Assembly: GCF_902833225.1 (NCBI RefSeq)
Contig: NZ_CADFEI010000013.1
Span: forward strand, 62,001-126,000
Length of the DNA: 64,000 nucleotides
Reading direction: 5' to 3'
DNA from: Burkholderia sp. BCC1644
GTDB lineage: Bacteria > Pseudomonadota > Gammaproteobacteria > Burkholderiales > Burkholderiaceae
The notes below the pieces were generated by a model, which saw only the letters and a program-made list of their open reading frames with translations, had not been told where the DNA came from and did not search any database. The stretch's first letter is position 1. Each line of letters begins with the position of its first letter. The position numbers were made by a program, and so were the translations under genes. Positions 9,204 to 18,209 of this stretch are shown here, one piece after another.

Positions 9204-9540
9204 ACGTCAAGAACCGGCGCCCCGCCGCGACGATCATCCGCCGGATCACGCTCGCAAGCGGAACGGGCATCCCCTCGAGCGTACCGCCCGACAGGCGCTG
9301 CAACGCGACCGGAAGGCCCGGGACGTGCCGGAGCCTAGCCTCGGGGCGAGGCTAGGCCAGATCGGCATTCTCGGCTGGACGATCGTCGTCCCCACCCTGC
9401 TGTGCCTGTGGGGCGGGCACTGGCTCGATCGCCGGTTCGGCACCGGCGTGTTCTTTTCGGCACCGCTTCTGATGGTGGGCGCTGCGATCGGCTTGTGGTC
9501 CGCGTGGCGCTGGATGCATCGCCAAGGCTCGGAGGATTGA
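9196..9540 (+). CDS. atpQ: N-type ATPase accessory membrane protein AtpQ
   Basis: 114 residues. Basic, Arg/His-rich N-terminus (1-50), then two membrane helices (about 55-75 and 84-106) with the G-G-H-W-L-D motif seen in AtpI/AtpQ proteins. AtpQ occurs only in N-type operons, is related to AtpI of ordinary ATPases and is thought to help assembly of the c-ring or bind divalent metal ions; that is family knowledge. Overlaps atpC by eight bases. Confidence 0.9.
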   Translation: MARRQEPAPRRDDHPPDHARKRNGHPLERTARQALQRDRKARDVPEPSLGARLGQIGILGWTIVVPTLLCLWGGHWLDRRFGTGVFFSAPLLMVGAAIGLWSAWRWMHRQGSED

Positions 9541-9543
9541 ATC

Positions 9544-9828
9544 ATGCTGTCGATCCCCGCACTTTCCTCTTCACTGCAGATTGCCACGGGCGGCACGGCC
9601 GGCGTCATCGCCGGTGCCGCGTATTTCGCGGCCCTCCATGTGAACGCGCGCTGGTATGCGCATCACGCGTTGGGGGCCGCCCTCGTCATGCAGGTGCTGC
9701 GATTCGGGCTGCTCGCGCTGATGCTCTACGGTCTCGCCCGGCTCGGCTCCGCCGCCTTGCTGAGCGGACTGGCCGGCATTGTCGTCGCACGCCACGTCGC
9801 GACCCGGCTTCTGGAGCGTACGCCATGA
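9544..9828 (+). CDS. atpR: N-type ATPase accessory membrane protein AtpR
   Basis: 94 residues with three hydrophobic segments (about 10-31, 42-62 and 66-82) and Arg residues at their edges (R36, R53, R65). AtpR is found only in N-type operons; the family proposal is that its membrane Arg interacts with the ion-binding Glu of subunit c during ring assembly. Three bases separate it from atpQ and its stop overlaps the atpB start by four bases. Confidence 0.88.
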   Translation: MLSIPALSSSLQIATGGTAGVIAGAAYFAALHVNARWYAHHALGAALVMQVLRFGLLALMLYGLARLGSAALLSGLAGIVVARHVATRLLERTP

Positions 9829-10523
9829 TTCATTCGCCGCTCGTCACGGAACCGCTCGTCCGCATTGGCTTCGTATCGATCTCCGCGCCCGTGCTGACCA
9901 CGTGGTGCATGATGGTGCTGATCGTCGGCGCAGCGTGGGCAATACGAAAGCGCCTGTCGCTGACTCCCACGAAGCTGCAGGCCATACTGGAGCTGCTCGT
10001 CATCTCGCTGGATGACCAGATCCACGACACGATCCAGGCCGACCCCACGCGCTATCGCGCGTTGATCGGAACGTTGTTCGTGTTCATCCTGGCCTGCAAC
10101 TGGTCCGGCGTGATTCCGGGCGTCGAGCCGCCCACCGCGCACCTTGAAACGGATGCCGCCCTCGCCGCCGTCGTGTTCGGCTCGACCGTCTACTACGGCA
10201 TACGATCGCGCGGGGTGCTCCGCTATCTCGCATCGTTCGCCGAACCTGCATGGATCATGATCCCCCTCAATCTGATCGAACAGATCACCCGTACCTTTTC
10301 GCTGGTCGTCCGTCTGTTCGGCAACGTGATGAGCGGCGTCTTCGTGATCGGCATCGTCCTCTCGCTGGCGGGATTGCTGGTGCCGATCCCGCTGATGGCG
10401 CTCGACCTGCTGACTGGCGCGGTTCAGGCCTATATCTTTACCGTGCTCGCGGCCGTATTCATCGGCGCCGCGCTCGGCGACGAAACCACGACCGTGTCGC
10501 ATCCACCGCAAGGAGCATCATGA
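9825..10523 (+). CDS. atpB: N-type ATPase subunit a
   Basis: 232 residues, five to six membrane helices. This stator subunit forms the ion half-channels against the c-ring. The essential stator Arg is R163 in V-V-R-L-F-G-N-V-M-S-G, and the C-terminal helix has Q-A-Y-I-F-T-V-L-A-A as in all a subunits. Overlaps atpR and atpE by four bases at each end, so the membrane genes are translationally coupled. Confidence 0.95.
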   Translation: MIHSPLVTEPLVRIGFVSISAPVLTTWCMMVLIVGAAWAIRKRLSLTPTKLQAILELLVISLDDQIHDTIQADPTRYRALIGTLFVFILACNWSGVIPGVEPPTAHLETDAALAAVVFGSTVYYGIRSRGVLRYLASFAEPAWIMIPLNLIEQITRTFSLVVRLFGNVMSGVFVIGIVLSLAGLLVPIPLMALDLLTGAVQAYIFTVLAAVFIGAALGDETTTVSHPPQGAS

Positions 10524-10768
10524 CCAACTGGATTCAACTCGTCAGCATCGTCGCGGCGACGATCGCCGTCTCATTCGGCGCCATCGGCCCCGCGCTCGCG
10601 GAGGGGCGTGCCGTCGCCGCCGCGATGGATGCGCTGGCACGGCAGCCCGAGTCGGCCGGCGCGATTTCGCGCACGCTGTTCGTCGGCCTGGCGATGATCG
10701 AGACGATGGCGATCTACTGCCTCGTCGTGGCGCTGCTTGTGCTGTTCGCAAACCCATTCACCAAGTAG
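10520..10768 (+). CDS. atpE: N-type ATPase rotor subunit c
   Basis: 82 residues, helical hairpin. Helix 2 carries E61-T62 and Y66, matching the Glu/Ser-Thr/Tyr ligands of sodium-binding c subunits; helix 1 carries E28 where classical sodium enzymes such as Ilyobacter have Gln. The site therefore has two carboxylates. N-ATPases were proposed from sequence to pump sodium; structural work on a Burkholderia N-type rotor ring (an unusually large ring, as I recall) means that proton use should also be considered. The polar loop R-Q-P-E (41-44) contacts the central stalk. AAGGAG stands just before the start. Confidence 0.95.
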   Translation: MTNWIQLVSIVAATIAVSFGAIGPALAEGRAVAAAMDALARQPESAGAISRTLFVGLAMIETMAIYCLVVALLVLFANPFTK

Positions 10769-10775
10769 GCGTGCG

Positions 10776-11505
10776 ATGCGCATCGACTGGTGGACACTCG
10801 GCTTCCAGACCGTCAACGTGCTGGTGCTCGTGTGGCTCATGTCACGGTTCCTGTTCAAGCCGCTAGCGAAGATCATGGCGGATCGCCAGCAGGCCGTGGC
10901 GGCGCTGATGCAGGATGCCGCCGCCGCGCGCGACGCGGCCGAGCACGATCGCAAGCAAATCACCGGCCAGGTTGCGGAACTGGATGCGCTGCGCATGCAG
11001 CGGTTGAATGACATGTCCGCCGAAGCGGAGCGCCTCAAATCGTCGCTTCTGGCCGCCGCACGCGCCGAAGCCGACGCGTTGCGTGCATCGGCCGCCGCGG
11101 AAATCGAAGCCATGCGGCAACGCGCGTCGCGCGGCAACGCGGCGCAGGCTGCCGGATTCGCACTGGAGATCGCGTCCCGGTTGCTTGCACGACTCCCGCG
11201 CGACGGGCAAATCAGCGGATTCGTCGCGCCGCTTGCCGATGCCGTGCGTGCATTGCCCGACGCGCATCGCCAACAGCTCGGCCAACAACGTGAAGCGCTG
11301 CATCTGGTCGCGCCGCGCGCGCTCGATGACGGTGAACTGACACATTGCCGCGAGGCGCTTGCGACTGCGTTGGGCCACGAAGCGGCCCTGCAGGTCGACG
11401 TCGATCCGGCATTGATTGCCGGACTCGAGCTCACCGGTCAGCACGTCATCGTGCGGAACAGTTTTCGACACGATCTGGACACTCTGAAAGCCGAACTGCT
11501 GGCGC

Positions 11506-11528
<23 letters not shown>
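10776..11528 (+). CDS. atpF: N-type ATPase subunit b fused to a delta-like domain
   Basis: 250 residues, far longer than an ordinary b subunit (about 156). One N-terminal membrane helix (about 9-28), a long charged coiled coil (about 30-140), and a C-terminal domain (about 150-250) whose end, G-L-E-L-T-G-Q-H-V-I-V-R, resembles the end of the delta/OSCP subunit. N-type operons lack a separate atpH, so this protein probably supplies the whole peripheral stalk including the delta function. The start at 10776 is eight bases after atpE; the gene overlaps atpA by 23 bases. Confidence 0.92.
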
Positions 11529-13045
<1,517 letters not shown>

Positions 13046-13065
<20 letters not shown>

Positions 13066-13909
13066 CGTCCAGACGCGCCTGGACACGGTCCGGGAACTGG
13101 CGTCCGTCGTGACGGCGATGCGCGGCATCGCCGCAGCGCGCGTGCGCGAGGCGTTTGCGCGCCTGCCCGGCATCCGCGCCTGTGCCGGCGAGATAGGCGC
13201 CGCGATTGCCGACGCGATGACGCTTGCACGCCCGCCGGAGCCGGAGCCGACGTCGCCGCCGAATGACGCTGCAACGGGCGCAATGGTCGTGGTCGTGCTC
13301 GGTGCCGAACAGGGGTTCGTCGGCACCTTCAATCATCGCATCATGCAAGCCGCGCAAGCGGCCGCCACGGACTGCGCCGAGTACTTCGTGATCGGCGAGC
13401 GTGCCGGGCTTGTCGCGACGGAGTTCGGCCTGCCCGTCGCATGGACGGCCGGGATGATCGTCCATGCGGACGCCGTGGACGAACTTGCCGACAGGATCGT
13501 CAACGCCCTGTACCACCGCCTCGGAACCGGCGGCGTGTCGCGCGTGGCGCTCGTGCACGGGTCGCCCGAGGCGGTCGGCACATCGGAAATCGTCGCAACG
13601 TCGCTGCTGCCGTTCGACTTCCGGCGATTCAAACCCGTGGTTCGCCCTTTCGCGCCGCTGATCGCATTGCCAGTTCTCCATCTGCAGGAACGGCTGGTGG
13701 AGGAATACGTGTACACGCAGATCTGCGAAGCGCTCGTCCTCTCCTTCGGCGCTGAAAACGAGGCGCGCATGCGGGCGATGATCGCGGCTCGACGCAACAT
13801 CGACGAAACCGCTCGAGACTTGACGAGGGAGTACCAGCATCTGCGTCAGGAGCAAATCACGACGGAAATCGTCGAACTGTCGATTGCCGACGGCGGCCAC
13901 CCCGCATGA
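13046..13909 (+). CDS. atpG: N-type ATPase gamma subunit
   Basis: 287 residues from the TTG at 13046, which has AGGAGA five bases before it and gives the N-terminus M-S-N-R-I-G-D-V-Q-T-R-L, close to the usual gamma start; the ATG at 13019 would add nine residues. N- and C-terminal helices form the rotating coiled coil (V-V-T-A-M-R-G-I-A near 22-30, and a C-terminal helix ending E-I-V-E-L) with a Rossmann-like middle. The sequence is divergent from housekeeping gamma, as expected for N-type enzymes. Last gene of the operon; an FNR box follows four bases after the stop. Confidence 0.92.
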
Positions 13910-13913
13910 TCGG

Positions 13914-13927
13914 TTGACGTGCATCAA
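13914..13927. promoter_or_regulatory. FNR/ANR-type box TTGAC-GTGC-ATCAA
   Basis: Lies between the atpG stop and the GTG start at 13997 (69 bases before it), so the unknown gene after the ATPase operon probably has its own oxygen-responsive promoter. Confidence 0.65.
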
Positions 13928-13996
13928 GGCTGCACGCACGGACAAACCTAGACTGGATCATGGCCCTCGTCAGAGGGCGAACCACAGGAGTCTGCC

Positions 13997-14368
13997 GTGC
14001 GCATCACCGTTCATCTCGACACGTTCGCGCATGCCGGCCCTGCGGCGTATGCGATCGTCTGGCTCGATTTCGACGAGTACAAGTGGTCGTGCGAGGGGCA
14101 CGACGCCATGGCCATGCCGTCATGGGGCACGCTTGCGCGGGCCGGCAACGGCATCCGGCTTGCCGCACCCGATTCCGACCACCCGCTCATCGTCCTCGAC
14201 GACTTCCTGTCCGCCAATGCCAAAGCGCCGCCAACCGGAGCATCCGGCATCGCACGCTGGTACCGGCACGCGCACCACACGCAAGAAGCCGGCCGCTGGC
14301 ATGTGCAGTGCATCGATACCGAACAGGCCGAACCCGAGCACCGGCTGTTTGCCGACGATGCAAGCTGA
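13997..14368 (+). CDS. Unknown 123-residue protein
   Basis: Not recognised. GTG start with ACAGGAG ending six bases before it, and an FNR-type box 69 bases upstream, so it is very likely a real gene. The protein has no signal peptide or membrane segment; it is rich in His, Trp and acidic residues, with the motifs I-V-W-L-D-F-D, P-L-I-V-L-D-D-F and G-R-W-H-V-Q-C-I-D. A frameshifted relative lies at about 30808-31177, where the same three blocks (I-L-W-I-D, W-L-D-D-F, G-T-W-R-V-Q-W-I-D) appear in order in different frames, so the family was duplicated in this island. No function can be given. Confidence 0.75.
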   Translation: MRITVHLDTFAHAGPAAYAIVWLDFDEYKWSCEGHDAMAMPSWGTLARAGNGIRLAAPDSDHPLIVLDDFLSANAKAPPTGASGIARWYRHAHHTQEAGRWHVQCIDTEQAEPEHRLFADDAS

Positions 14369-14515
14369 GCCCGTCGCACAAGCCGTGCCCGCTAGCGGCA
14401 TGGCTGGCACCGCGCGCCGTGTCGGCATTGCGTGATTTCGGCCGGCGACGGTCGGCATCCCGCCCTCAACCCGTACCATCAGACGAACCGCCGGCCAGAG
14501 GTCGCGCGCGAAGCG

Positions 14516-15032
14516 CTAGGCTTCCGTTTCCGGAATCGCATTCACGATCATCGAGAACAACTTGCCGAGATCGTCCTCGAGTTTGACGCCGTCGAATGGA
14601 TCGCGATTCGCGCCGAACGCGCTGTCGAGGTCCGCCCAGTCCTCGTCGGTCAGCAGACTTCTGGCGGCAGGCAGTATCACCATCTCCTCCACCCGCCGGT
14701 GAGCAGAATAGAAGTCGGCATAGGCATCCACCAGCGCCACCAGCGCCGGAAGTGCGGGCGTGCTGAGTCTCCAGCTCGTCAAGGAGACTGTCGAACTCGG
14801 ACGTCGCATCGCGCAAGGGTGCGAACAGGTAGCGTTCCTCTTTCGGATGATGAACCTGTTCCGGGTACTCCCGAATGTAAAAGAGCATTGCCCTCAAAAC
14901 CATGAGACCCGGAACGGCCTTGCCCGCCTCCAGCAGATGGGCAAAGCGCTGCATGCCGTCGATTACGGCAGACAGCCGTTCGTGCTCTTGGAGAATGACG
15001 GTGATCGCGCCACGTGGTTTTAACGACGACAT
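14516..15032 (-). pseudogene. Hemerythrin (HHE) domain protein, frameshifted
   Basis: Hemerythrins bind oxygen or act in iron and redox sensing through a di-iron site in a four-helix bundle. All expected ligands are visible but in two frames: the first frame (from 15032) has L-Q-E-H-E, H-H-P-K-E-E-R and E-L-E-T-Q-H; the second (from about 14775 to 14516) has F-Y-S-A-H-R-R-V-E-E and ends in the family's D-W-A-D-L-D-S-A-F tail. The break is near 14755-14775, where the spacing between the ligand helices is also about 25 residues too short, so an internal deletion that is not a multiple of three is likely. The start at 15032 follows a GGGGTGG sequence. An FNR-type box lies about 150 bases upstream. 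Confidence 0.75.
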
Positions 15033-15180
15033 ATTCCACCCCATCGAGATAGGCGAAATGCGCTGGCGATCGATTGATCGACCGGCCGCCGCGGATGCGC
15101 GGCGAACCCATTGGCCAGTGCCCACAGCATCAATCTTGCTCGGCTGCCGCCCGACATCATAGTCGGCCGGCGCCATGGCC

Positions 15181-15194
15181 TTGAGAGAGATCAA
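15181..15194. promoter_or_regulatory. FNR/ANR-type box TTGAG-AGAG-ATCAA
   Basis: One mismatch from consensus; 148 bases upstream of the hemerythrin start at 15032. Confidence 0.5.
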
Positions 15195-15407
15195 CGACTG
15201 TGCCGACACGTCCTGCGATCGATCCGCCGTGCCAGGCGGGCACGCCGCATGCCAGGCTCAGGCTCCGCGAATCGGCCGATCGGCGATCGACTTGAATCGC
15301 ACGTCGCACGACGGCGGCACGGTTCGTGCGCGCCGGCCCGGTTTGTGCGACGCCCCGTCTGCAACGCAGGTAGCCAGCGTCATGCAGCCGTTCGCTCGCC
15401 TTGTCTT

Positions 15408-15421
15408 CTGATTTGCGTCAA
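15408..15421. promoter_or_regulatory. FNR/ANR-type box CTGAT-TTGC-GTCAA
   Basis: Two mismatches from consensus; 108 bases upstream of the rhomboid start at 15530. Confidence 0.5.
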
Positions 15422-15529
15422 CCGTCGATCGAGCGCCGCGCATAACGTATTGACACGACGTCGCGCCCGTCTTGGGGATTGCATGATCGGACGCGCGCAT
15501 TCCAGCTTCCGCGATTCCTCGGCACTTTC

Positions 15530-16123
15530 ATGACCGCTGCCCTGATCTTCCTGAATGTCGCCGTTTTCCTCGTCGAACTGGGCGGCCCGCAGCCGCTCAT
15601 CGACCTGTTCGCCCTTTGGCCTCTCCAGCCATCCGGCGAGCCCGGGACGGCACCGTTCCATGTGTGGCAATTGCTGACCTACAGCGTGCTGCACGCGAGC
15701 ATCGCGCACGTCGCATTCAACATGTTCGGTCTGTACATGTTCGGGCGCGACGTCGAGCGTGTGCTCGGGCGCGCGCGCTTTCTCGGGCTGTATCTGGCGA
15801 GTGTCCTCGCGGGCGGCCTCACGCAGATCGCCGTCCTGTCGGCGGCGCCGCCGTCCGGCACCCCGACCATCGGCGCGTCGGCAGGCGTGTTCGGCATACT
15901 CGTCAGCTATGCGGTGCTGTTTCCGCAGCGGCGGGTCGTGCTGCTGTTTCCGCCGATTCCGATGCCGGCGTGGCTGTTCGCCACCGGATACGCATTGGTC
16001 GAGTTGCTGTCGGGCGTGAGCGGCGACACGAGCGGCATCGCGCATTTCGCGCATCTCGGCGGGATGCTCGGTGCGATCGTGTGTCTCGCGTTTCGGGCAC
16101 GCGACGCGAGACGCTCGCAATGA
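15530..16123 (+). CDS. Rhomboid-family intramembrane serine protease
   Basis: 197 residues, six hydrophobic segments. Rhomboids cleave membrane proteins within or near the bilayer with a Ser-His dyad: here S117 in G-A-S-A-G-V-F-G (115-122) and H175 in H-F-A-H-L-G-G. The early H-x-x-F-N-M block (H60-V-A-F-N-M-F) of bacterial rhomboids is also present, so the enzyme looks active. A start at 15479 would add 17 polar residues; 15530 puts the first membrane helix at the N-terminus as usual. The substrate is unknown. It is divergent from the hemerythrin gene, with an FNR-type box 108 bases upstream. Confidence 0.88.
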   Translation: MTAALIFLNVAVFLVELGGPQPLIDLFALWPLQPSGEPGTAPFHVWQLLTYSVLHASIAHVAFNMFGLYMFGRDVERVLGRARFLGLYLASVLAGGLTQIAVLSAAPPSGTPTIGASAGVFGILVSYAVLFPQRRVVLLFPPIPMPAWLFATGYALVELLSGVSGDTSGIAHFAHLGGMLGAIVCLAFRARDARRSQ

Positions 16124-16204
16124 GCAAACCTGGGCACGGCATCACGCCGCTGTCGACAGCAACAGTGCGCCTGCCAGGCCCGTACCCGTCATCGCGAGCA
16201 CACC

Positions 16205-16831
16205 TCACGCGACGACGCGCAGCGCGCCGCGCCAGGCCGGCGCGCCGCCCAGCCTGGCGGAGACGGTACCGACCACCGCGAGCGCGACGAGCGTGACGCC
16301 CGCAACGCTTTCGACAACTCGCGGCTGCGGCGCGACGAAACCGGCGACGAGCGGCCCGAGCGCGCCCGCGGCAAAGCTCTCGCTCGACGCCAGCGCCGCC
16401 ATGACCGGGCGTGCGGACAACGCGTCCGAGATACCGACGTCATCGCGCAGATGCGCGGTGAGCGCATCGTGATCCATCAACTGCCGCGCCACCTGTCGGG
16501 CGAACTCCGGTTCCAGCCCGCGCTGCGCATAGATATCCGCGAGTTCGGCCAGCTCGTCGTCGTAGTCGTCCCGCAACGCGCGGCGTTCGATATCGATGTC
16601 GGCGCGCTCGATGTCCGCCTGGGCACTCACCGACACGTACTCGCCGGCGCCCATCGACAACACGCCGGCCACGAGCCCGGCCACGCCTGCGGTGAGGATC
16701 TCGCGCGGATGCGACCGGGCGGCAGCGACGCCGATCATCAGGCTCGACATCGACAGCAGACCGTCGTTCGCGCCAAGCACGGCTGCCCTGAGCCATCCCG
16801 AGCGATGCGTGCGATGTATATGTCCGGTCAC
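16205..16831 (-). CDS. VIT/CCC1-family membrane protein, truncated by a stop
   Basis: 208 residues from a GTG start. VIT family (Fe2+/Mn2+ transporter-like): G-A-N-D-G-L-L-S near residue 20, S-M-G-A-G-E-Y-V-S-V (about 59-68), then the cytoplasmic metal-binding helical insert with R-Q-L-M-D-H-D. The frame ends in W-R-G-A-L-R-V-V-A followed by TGA at 16205-16207, yet reading on gives 20 more in-frame residues beginning G-V-L-A-M and hydrophobic throughout, to a second TGA at 16142-16144. Family members usually have Trp at this place, so TGG to TGA has probably removed most of the last membrane helix. It lies 18 bases after the ABC ATPase and is likely in its operon. Confidence 0.82.
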   Translation of the reverse strand: MTGHIHRTHRSGWLRAAVLGANDGLLSMSSLMIGVAAARSHPREILTAGVAGLVAGVLSMGAGEYVSVSAQADIERADIDIERRALRDDYDDELAELADIYAQRGLEPEFARQVARQLMDHDALTAHLRDDVGISDALSARPVMAALASSESFAAGALGPLVAGFVAPQPRVVESVAGVTLVALAVVGTVSARLGGAPAWRGALRVVA

Positions 16832-16849
16832 GTCGGTGCCCCACCGCGG

Positions 16850-18184
16850 TCAACGGCCGAAGGTGCGCGTATGGTCATCGTAGTCGAACAGCCCTGCATA
16901 GCGCCCCCAGTCGATCACGACGCGCAGCGCCTGGTCCGCGTTGCGCGGGTCGAGGTGATCCTCCAGCTCCAGCTCGAAGCGTTCGCGCGGCGCGCGGTGC
17001 CCCTCGCGCTCGCCCAGCACCTCGTCGATATGCGCGGCAAGCGGGACGAACCGGGCGAGATGCTCGCGAAACAAGCGCCGCCGGGCATCGTCGTCGCTGC
17101 GCGCGAACAGGTGTCCCGCCGCGCTCAGCCGGATCGTCCGCTCATGCCATTCGGCGAACGCGAGAAGATGAAGCCCCGCCACGGTCGGATAAAGCGCGTC
17201 GATTCGAAGTGCGAGCGCCGACGCGATCCCGCCGAGCTCGGCATGCCCGTCGTACGGCGCGGCCGCCAGCAGTTCAATCAAGCCGGCGAGATGATGGCTC
17301 GATACATCGGGAAGCGCCATGGCGAGCGTGTTCCACGATGCGTCCCTGCCCTCCTTCGTGTCGGCGATGCGCGCGGTCAGCGTCGCGTAGATCTGTCCGA
17401 CGATCGCCTGAAAGGCCGGGTCGCGCCGGTTGCGCGGGCGAGGCAACGGCACGTTCAGCATCGCCTCGATACGCGCCGGGCCGGCGCCGAGCACCTGGAT
17501 CCGGTCACACATGAGCACGGCTTCCTCGATGTTGTGCGTGACCATCATCACGGCCCTGATCGACAATTGATGCGCATCCCACAGATCGAGAAAATCGGTG
17601 CGCAGCGTTTCCGCCGTCAGCACATCGAGCGCGGAAAACGGCTCGTCCATCAGCAGGAGTTCAGGCTCGCTGACGAGCGCACGCGCGAAACCGACCCGCT
17701 GGCGCATGCCGCCCGACAACTCGCGCGGAAACGCCGATTCGAAACCGTCGAGACCGATCAGCTCGATCGCGGCGTTCGCCCGGGCGCGCGCATCGCGCGG
17801 CGCGATGTCCAGTGCATCGAGGCCGAGTTCCACGTTCTCGATCACGGTCAGCCACGGATACAGCGCGAACGTCTGGAACACCACGGCGATGCCGTCCATC
17901 GGGCCCGCGAGCGGCGCGCCGCGATATCGCACCGTTCCCGACGACGGCTCGGCCAGACCGGCCGCCATGCGCAACAGCGTGGACTTGCCCGAACCCGAGC
18001 GCCCCAGCAGGCCCAGGATCTCGCCCTCGCGCAGCGTTAGGTCGATATCCGCAAGGACGTGCAGCGGTTCGCCCGACGGTTTCGTGAAGGATTTGCACAC
18101 GTTCGTCAGTTCGAGCACGGTCGCGCCCGTGCCTGCGAGCGGCGCGGCTTCGCGTGCCGTTTCGGGTTCGTCGAGGTTCGCCAC
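16850..18184 (-). CDS. ABC transporter ATPase, nitrate/sulfonate/taurine type, with C-terminal AAA-associated domain
   Basis: 444 residues from the GTG at 18184, which has GGAG six bases before it; the frame extends upstream into the permease gene without a ribosome site. ABC ATPase domain about 24-260: P-loop G-R-S-G-S-G-K-S-T at 61-69, signature L-S-G-G-M-R-Q-R, Walker B L-L-L-M-D-E-P. The extra C-terminal domain (about 300-440) is the AAA-associated domain found on a subset of these importers and probably senses something or regulates transport. The permease is encoded immediately upstream; no substrate-binding protein gene is in the window, so the substrate cannot be named. Confidence 0.88.
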   Translation of the reverse strand: MANLDEPETAREAAPLAGTGATVLELTNVCKSFTKPSGEPLHVLADIDLTLREGEILGLLGRSGSGKSTLLRMAAGLAEPSSGTVRYRGAPLAGPMDGIAVVFQTFALYPWLTVIENVELGLDALDIAPRDARARANAAIELIGLDGFESAFPRELSGGMRQRVGFARALVSEPELLLMDEPFSALDVLTAETLRTDFLDLWDAHQLSIRAVMMVTHNIEEAVLMCDRIQVLGAGPARIEAMLNVPLPRPRNRRDPAFQAIVGQIYATLTARIADTKEGRDASWNTLAMALPDVSSHHLAGLIELLAAAPYDGHAELGGIASALALRIDALYPTVAGLHLLAFAEWHERTIRLSAAGHLFARSDDDARRRLFREHLARFVPLAAHIDEVLGEREGHRAPRERFELELEDHLDPRNADQALRVVIDWGRYAGLFDYDDHTRTFGR

Positions 18185-18209
18185 GTGTGTCTCCGTCGAG
18201 GGTATCCGG

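Larger units (their letters stand above)
15033..15529. other. Divergent promoter region between hemerythrin and rhomboid genes
   Basis: 497 bases with no convincing gene. It holds two FNR-type boxes, one serving the leftward broken hemerythrin gene and one the rightward rhomboid gene. Confidence 0.5.

Noticed and set aside
14432..14905. Plus-strand frame over the hemerythrin region
   Set aside because: It is antisense to readable hemerythrin sequence and has no motif of its own.
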